NCBI GenBank assembly: GCA_900617975.1
Contig: UZAE01001292.1
Span: 1-14,101, forward strand
Source of the DNA: Rodentolepis nana
Taxonomy: Eukaryota; Platyhelminthes; Cestoda; Cyclophyllidea; Hymenolepididae
Direction: 5' to 3'
DNA length: 14,101 bases
Below are positions 10,051 to 14,101 of the stretch, one piece after another. The notes below the pieces were generated by a model. It searched no databases and was not told the origin of the DNA. It saw only the letters and a list, made by a program, of their open reading frames with translations. The first letter of the stretch is position 1. The number at the start of each line of letters is the position of its first letter. A program made the translations under genes and the position numbers.

Positions 10051-10666
10051 TGGAGATATTTAAAATATTTTGGATATCTTATATCATTCTTCACTCCAGG
10101 AGGAAGTAGAACTTATTGGTGAATATTTGCAAATATAGTGGCAGTAGGATAAAGGATCATGATGGATGCGATATCAAACCCCCCGGCAGTTCCTCCATAT
10201 CGAATCATAATACTTCGGGCAGCAAACTTTCAACTCCACTTGACCACTTCGAGTTCATAAAAATTTCGAAACTATGAGACTGTTGGTTTTTAGAGTGGTG
10301 AGTATAATTCAATGCGCCAAGTTTCAAGCCCTTAAATTTACTGTCTCCAAAGTTAGTTCATGTCCTCGATTTTTGTATCCCATTGGCCAGTTGACCCGAT
10401 TGATGACAAATACAATCGGTCCTTCAGAATTAACATTAAACAGAATAGATCCTATTGATGACTTTAAGCTATTCCAAATAATCGGTATTCAGATAAATTT
10501 GTGTTAAATCATCAATTATTTTACTAATCTAATCACCTTAATACCAATGATTATTTTGCGGAGTTCGTAGTCCAAACACGAATAAACTGCACACCCGAAC
10601 ATTATGGAGGGCGTGGTCGTGAGGACAGGGGACTACTCAGATAATCAGTTGTTAATGTTCGTTAAA

Positions 10667-10994
10667 GGGGGTGTGCAATAGAATTATCTCCACGTGGTGC
10701 ACCTTGGGGCAACGTGTTCTCATACGGCAAAAAGTTTATAAACCGGCAGCTGATTTCTCACTTAAAACTACCATGACCAGACACTATGTCCTATTCGACC
10801 ACTTCCACAATACTCATCTTACCTTATCTCTTCCTTTATCTCTGTATGTCTGTTTCTTTGGCACCTTTGAATCAATCTTCTGTCCCCTTTCTCGGAGTTT
10901 TCTCACTTTGGTGTTCCTCCCCTCTGTGAAGCCTGACGTCAGCTAAAGGGATAATTATAAATATCATGACGCCTGCCTTTTGAAATAAATAAAT
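10667..10994 (+). mobile_element. SINE-like retroposon, copy 3
   Basis: This is a full-length copy with one head. It starts GGGGGTGTGCAATAGAATTA, then CTCCACGTGGTGCACCTTGG, TCTCATACGGCAAAAAG, CCGGCAGCTGATTTCT, the CT-rich body, and a tail ending GAAATAAATAAAT. It is bracketed by ATGTTCGTTAAA (10655-10666) and ATGCTCGTCAAA (10995-11006), 10 of 12 matching, interpreted as an aged target-site duplication. The 91-codon frame inside is incidental. Confidence 0.82.
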
Positions 10995-11029
10995 ATGCTC
11001 GTCAAAATTTGGCTAAGTGGATTCAATTA

Positions 11030-11174
11030 CTGATTCAATACACGCTATACTCGTTATACGTCCGTTTATTGTATTCCATTTTAACTAAGTCCCGTAGGCA
11101 ATCTATACTAGAATCTTTTGCCTTTGAGATTACCGAGGATAAGTCAGGACTAACTTGCGTAGCAACCCCCTGCA
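11030..11174 (+). mobile_element. Diverged LTR fragment related to the two solo LTRs
   Basis: A by-eye alignment with the 136-312 LTR, same strand, shows collinear matches: CAATACACG against CAATATACG, TATACGTCCGTTT against TACACGTCTGTTT, GAGATT, GTCAGG, GCGTAGCAA, and the end CCCCCTGCA against TCCGCTACA. The order and spacing over about 145 bp make chance unlikely, but the sequence is far more diverged and has lost AATAAA and the terminal hairpin. The 5' boundary was not found. It may be an old copy or a sister family. A 126-codon frame running through it and into copy 4 is an artefact. Confidence 0.6.
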
Positions 11175-11221
11175 GAAATATCTATTCGTTTTTTTGCGTT
11201 TTTCTAAAGTTTCATGGCGAA

Positions 11222-11453
11222 ATATTTATTTATTTATATCAAATGACAGGCGTTCTGATAGTTATCATTAGCCCTTTAGTTGACTTCAGGCTGCACAGAG
11301 GGGAAAGAACATCAAAGTGGAAAAAAGGTATAGAGGGGGGGGGGACAGAAGAGTGCTTCAAAGACGAAGGTAGAAAAAAGGTGAGGTGAGTACTGTGAAA
11401 GTAGTCGAATATGGCATACAGTGGGATCATGGCAGTTTGAAGTCAGAAGTCAG
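11222..11453 (-). mobile_element. SINE-like retroposon, copy 4, 5' truncated
   Basis: Read on the minus strand, this copy has only the body and tail. It starts within CTGACTTCTGACTTC and runs through the CT-rich block with a C run, the GCAGCCTGAAGTCAACTAAAG and GGGCTAATGATAAC blocks, to a tail ATAAATAAATA. The whole head is missing, as expected when target-primed reverse transcription stops early. AATAT occurs at both edges and may be a short target duplication. Confidence 0.8.
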
Positions 11454-11991
11454 AATATAAAACTTAACATTTTCAAATCATTTAGATTTCCTTTTAAGTC
11501 CTGAAACCAACTCGTCCAACTGCACACAGTTGAGCATCGATTTTGGATTTACTTAAACTTAGTTATTTCCAGTATCATGTAATTCAAATTTCTTACTTCA
11601 GTGCTCACTATTCGGGTACTGACTTAAAGTTCAATTAAATTTACTAAAAGAAGTTCAAGGCATATTTTGAATAATTTTCCTCTTTGATCGGAGCTGCATT
11701 CAAACTCACCATTTCCGTAGAATTATGCTAAAATAGGAAGGTAGGCGAAAAGTGTGATGAATTGGCGTTGTTGGGTGTTTTGGGGACGAATTCTCTGCCA
11801 AAACAGAGGTTTCATTGAACCAACTTTTCACATATCATTGCTCTATGAAAGTGTGATTCTAAAATTTACCTTTATTCAGTATTAAAGGAAGCTTTCAATT
11901 TGAAGTTATTGAAAGGACTTGCTACTATCATTACCTAACCGTAATTAGTAACTATTTCAATAAAACCTTTACTTTTACTTCTTCAGATTAT
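11454..11991. other. Gene-free AT-rich stretch
   Basis: No frame, repeat or RNA gene is supported. The last 15 bases (11977-11991) are the left target-site duplication of SINE-like copy 5. Confidence 0.5.
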
Positions 11992-12310
11992 GGGGTGTGC
12001 GATAGACTTACCTCCACGTGGTGCACCCTACAAGGGGTGTGCGATAGACTTACCTCCACGTGGTGCACCCTGGTGGGTGTGCGATAGACTTACCTCCACG
12101 TGGTGCACCCTGGGAAACGTATACTCATACGGTAAAAAGTCTATTAACCGGAAGTTTGTGTGCGATAGACTTACCTCCACGTGGTGCACCCTGGGCAGCG
12201 TATTTTCTTACGGCAAAAAAGTCTATCACTCGGCTTTCGTTATATTCATACGGCAAAAAGTCTATTAACTGGCAGTTAACTACGATAGACTTACCTCCAC
12301 GTGGTGCACC
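11992..12310 (+). repeat. Tandem head array within copy 5
   Basis: Five modules start at 11992, 12034, 12075, 12158 and 12282, the first four being 42, 41, 83 and 124 bp long. Every module carries the same 29-bp core, beginning GATAGACTTACC and ending GGTGCACCCT, without a mismatch. The longer modules add the hairpin segment (CGTATACTCATACG or a variant) and AAGTCTATTAACCGG. Module 4 contains that segment twice. Confidence 0.9.
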
Positions 12311-12613
12311 CTGGGCAACGTACTTTCTTACGGCAAAAATTCTATCACTCGGCATTCGTTTTTTCTCATAGGGCAAAAAATCTATTAACCGGCAGTTGAC
12401 CTCTGACCCCAGTGTATGTCATATTTGACCACTTCCAGAGTACTAAATCACATTTTTTCTAAATTTTCAACCCTCGTCTTTGAAACACTCTTCTGTTCCC
12501 CTCCTCTCGACTTTTTTTTCACTTTGATGTTCCTTCCCCTCTATGAAGCCTGAAGTCAACTAAAGGGCTAATGATAACCATCAAAACGCCAGCCATTTGA
12601 AATAAATAAATAA
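11992..12613 (+). mobile_element. SINE-like retroposon, copy 5, with five tandem heads
   Basis: A perfect 15-bp direct repeat, ACTTCTTCAGATTAT, stands at 11977-11991 and 12614-12628 and delimits one insertion of 622 bp. Inside are five head modules followed by a single body and an AAATAAATAAATAA tail. The body matches the other copies, including CGGCAGTTGACCTCTGAC, the CT-rich block, GAAGCCTGAAGTCAACTAAA and GGGCTAATGATAACC. The perfect duplication makes it the youngest copy here. The long frames on both strands across the head array (11990-12376) come from its low stop density and are not genes. No reverse transcriptase is encoded, so mobilisation must have been in trans. Confidence 0.9.
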
Positions 12614-12896
12614 ACTTCTTCAGATTATTGTGTATATTTCTAAAAGACCCGGAATCATAAACTTTGCTGATTGGCTGCAGAAATATTGCGAATTACAGTT
12701 TTATCGGTAGCGTTATCTGTGATAGATAGAATAAAAGTTTAACGTAATTGAATCCCATGATTTTTAAGTGTTGATAATCTATATATATACATTTCTTGTT
12801 CAGTATTCATACCATTCAAAGAAATTGTATTTGTATGGGTATAATAGAATTGTATAAATTCATTTATACTTAATCTCTATATGCATAAATTTCGAG

Positions 12897-13142
12897 GATT
12901 ACGTAATGCAATATGGAGGTGGGATATCTGCCATCTCACCTATTGGTGATGTCGTGGCAACAGAAAAATATTCTAAACCACACAAGCTGCATGACCTTAA
13001 TTATGAATTCGACTCGACACAATGCTGTATTCTATACGTAGGCATGAATAATAGTGGAATGCCTTTGCCATCTTTAAATGAGAATCCAACATTGGCTCTC
13101 GATAAATATATGTCAAAATGGGGAATAGAAGAAATTTTCGAG
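12897..13142 (+). CDS. Coding exon of an unrecognised plus-strand gene
   Basis: 82 codons are open from an acceptor (AAATTTCGAG|GAT) to a donor (TTCGAG|GTGACT), phase 0 at both ends. The peptide begins DYVMQYGGGISAISPIGDVV, has CC in the middle and NNS (a glycosylation sequon) in GMNNSGMPLPSL, and ends KWGIEEIFE. Reading through the donor gives only VTS before a stop. The frame is clearly better composed than its surroundings. The Met four codons in could be a start only if this were the first exon. The acceptor lacks a strong pyrimidine tract, and the donor is GTGACT rather than GTAAGT, so the edges are less sure than the frame. I do not recognise the family. Confidence 0.6.
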
Positions 13143-13416
13143 GTGACTTCCTAACTTATCTTAACTCGTTATACCTTTAGAGGTTGGTTGAAGAATTGGT
13201 TACCTCAAGGCCAGAAAATCCGATTGATTTTATGATTCAAATATTGAACGACACATGATTAAAATGACAATGAACGTACGCTTATATCTATAATATTAAT
13301 TTTTAATTATGTTCTCCTTCTTTCGTTAAAAAGCACTTGCTTATGGTTTACAAAGATTAATTTGTCTAAATTTATGCCATTAAACATATGCTCTGCTAAT
13401 AACATTGCATTTTCAG

Positions 13417-13542
13417 ATAACAGTGCAGTATATTATTGACAGAGTGTCTAACTGTTGGTTTCACGATTTCACTACCCACCTGACCAATAAAGGCACCTCC
13501 CTATGGATAATGGGCATTTGGAAACGCTTTTCTAAAAATTAA
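13417..13542 (+). CDS. Terminal coding exon of the same plus-strand gene
   Basis: The acceptor is strong (GCATTTTCAG|ATA). The frame, phase 0, runs 41 codons to TAA at 13540-13542. It continues the phase of the exon ending at 13142 across a 274-bp intron, so the joined protein reads GIEEIFE|ITVQYIIDRV and closes with LWIMGIWKRFSKN. The residues are well mixed, with tryptophans and a cysteine. No clear AATAAA lies just downstream. AATAATG at about 13589 is the nearest variant, which leaves the 3' end unsettled. The function is unknown. Confidence 0.55.
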   Translation: MTVQYIIDRVSNCWFHDFTTHLTNKGTSLWIMGIWKRFSKN

Positions 13543-13749
13543 GAAGCTAAATGAATTGAATTTGACCACAGCGCAATTTCCTCTTGAAATAATGTAATAT
13601 TTTTTTCAGGCTTAAGTTGAAGAAACCATAAATATTTGTTAAAACTAAATGAGCAATTTCTCCAAGGAGTCGTCGTCTCCTCCTTCATTCCACATTCCCT
13701 AATCACCCCACTTGCCTTTCTCGCAATCATAGAATTTATACAGTAGTGC

Positions 13750-14087
13750 TGTAGCGGATTGCTACACTAGTAAAGCCTGACTGACTCAGAAATCTCTATG
13801 GCAGACTCCCCAACATCTAGCTAGACTCCCAGAACCAGCTAAGCCATAGCCCAGCTATAAGGGAAACAGACGTGTAGCACGGAGCACGTTTATTCAGTGC
13901 GTATATTGCGGATAAAGTGTACACGCAGGGAGCTTAATCATGATCAGGATGGTGGATCTGGTTAAACAAACGGAGGCTAATGATTGGCCACTGTTTGTAC
14001 GGTCGCTGCACACAGAGTTGTACGGCGCACCTCCCAATCCTGGCGGGCAGGCAAGCGATGACGCACTATGCGATAACGTGTCCCACA
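13750..14087 (-). mobile_element. Solo LTR, full-length copy
   Basis: On the minus strand it runs TGTGGGACACG...CCGCTACA, 338 bp, flanked on both sides by GTGC (13746-13749 and 14088-14091), a 4-bp target duplication. It contains GAATAAACGTG. The sense 3' end folds as GTAGC-AATCC-GCTAC. About 158 bp match the 136-312 copy, and the remaining 160 bp or so are missing there. No primer-binding site or polypurine tract adjoins, so the internal retrotransposon region has been lost, probably by LTR-LTR recombination. Superfamily (Ty3-like or other) cannot be told from the LTR alone. Confidence 0.78.
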
Positions 14088-14101
14088 GTGCTAATGATGT
14101 G
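13916..14101 (+). other. Open frame through the LTR and off the window end
   Basis: This GC-richer frame has no stop from 13916 to the last base. An ATG lies at 13940, with the peptide starting MIRMVDLVKQTEAND. It lies antisense within the solo LTR and crosses the LTR edge at 14087. Because the same segment is bounded by LTR ends and a target duplication, I treat the frame as incidental, but a genuine exon starting here cannot be excluded without the sequence beyond 14101. Confidence 0.2.

Larger units (their letters stand above)
8031..10666. other. Long stretch without a supported gene
   Basis: This stretch is probably intronic if the plus-strand exons at 5943 and 12897 form one gene, otherwise intergenic. 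Weak items only: a 45-codon ATG frame at 8441-8578, a 71-codon stop-to-stop frame at 9132-9347 in locally GC-richer DNA, a few short overlapping frames at 9440-9680, a purine-rich patch at about 9990-10050 and a 77-codon frame at 10274-10507. None has both splice signals and recognisable similarity. Confidence 0.4.

Noticed and set aside
11009..11389. 126-codon plus-strand frame
   Set aside because: It starts in the diverged LTR fragment and ends inside an antisense retroposon copy, so it is a chance join of two mobile elements.
11990..12376. Overlapping open frames of 83-103 codons on both strands
   Set aside because: They lie in the tandem head array of the retroposon, repeat with its modules, and cross its boundaries; low stop density in a repeat explains them.
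13539..13730. 63-codon minus-strand frame
   Set aside because: It overlaps the end of the terminal plus-strand exon and has no splice signals; probably chance.
136..14087. One giant transposon or composite element bounded by the inverted LTR copies
   Set aside because: Each copy has its own flanking short duplication and LTR-type ends, and retrotransposon LTRs are direct, not inverted, repeats; two separate insertions explain the layout.

Overview
The window looks like nuclear DNA of an invertebrate animal, most likely an arthropod. It is AT-rich, its coding sequence sits in short exons bounded by GT/AG splice signals, its introns are kilobases long, and it carries several retroposon families. 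No rRNA, tRNA, CRISPR, operon or prokaryotic feature was seen. The host group is an inference; no gene here fixes it.

Layout. (1) 136-312: internally deleted solo LTR. (2) 1370-3560, minus strand: the 5' end of a gene, made of a CCAAT-box promoter, a noncoding first exon ending at 3313, a 1,569-bp intron, and a first coding exon (1370-1743) that opens with the ATG directly after the splice acceptor. The rest of that gene lies left of the window. (3) 5943-6097, plus strand: an isolated well-bounded coding exon. (4) 12897-13542, plus strand: two exons in matching phase that end in a stop codon. The product of (4) is not recognised. It may or may not belong with the exon at 5943. (5) 13750-14087: an intact solo LTR of the same family as (1), in the opposite orientation.

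Between the genes are five copies of one SINE-like retroposon. Each intact copy has a GGGGTGTGCGATAGACTT-type head, a pyrimidine-rich body and an AATAAATAAA tail. Copies lie at 4603-4939, 7727-8030, 10667-10994, 11222-11453 (minus strand, 5' truncated) and 11992-12613. The last carries five tandem head modules yet has one perfect 15-bp target-site duplication, so it was inserted as a single unit. A diverged relative of the LTR family lies between the third and fourth copies. A 21-bp minisatellite and an (AT)n tract are also present.

The most notable content is this uncharacterised retroposon family with its expandable head, a new-looking LTR family in three states of decay, and an unrecognised plus-strand gene. 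Everything was read by eye. Splice sites and product calls are predictions.
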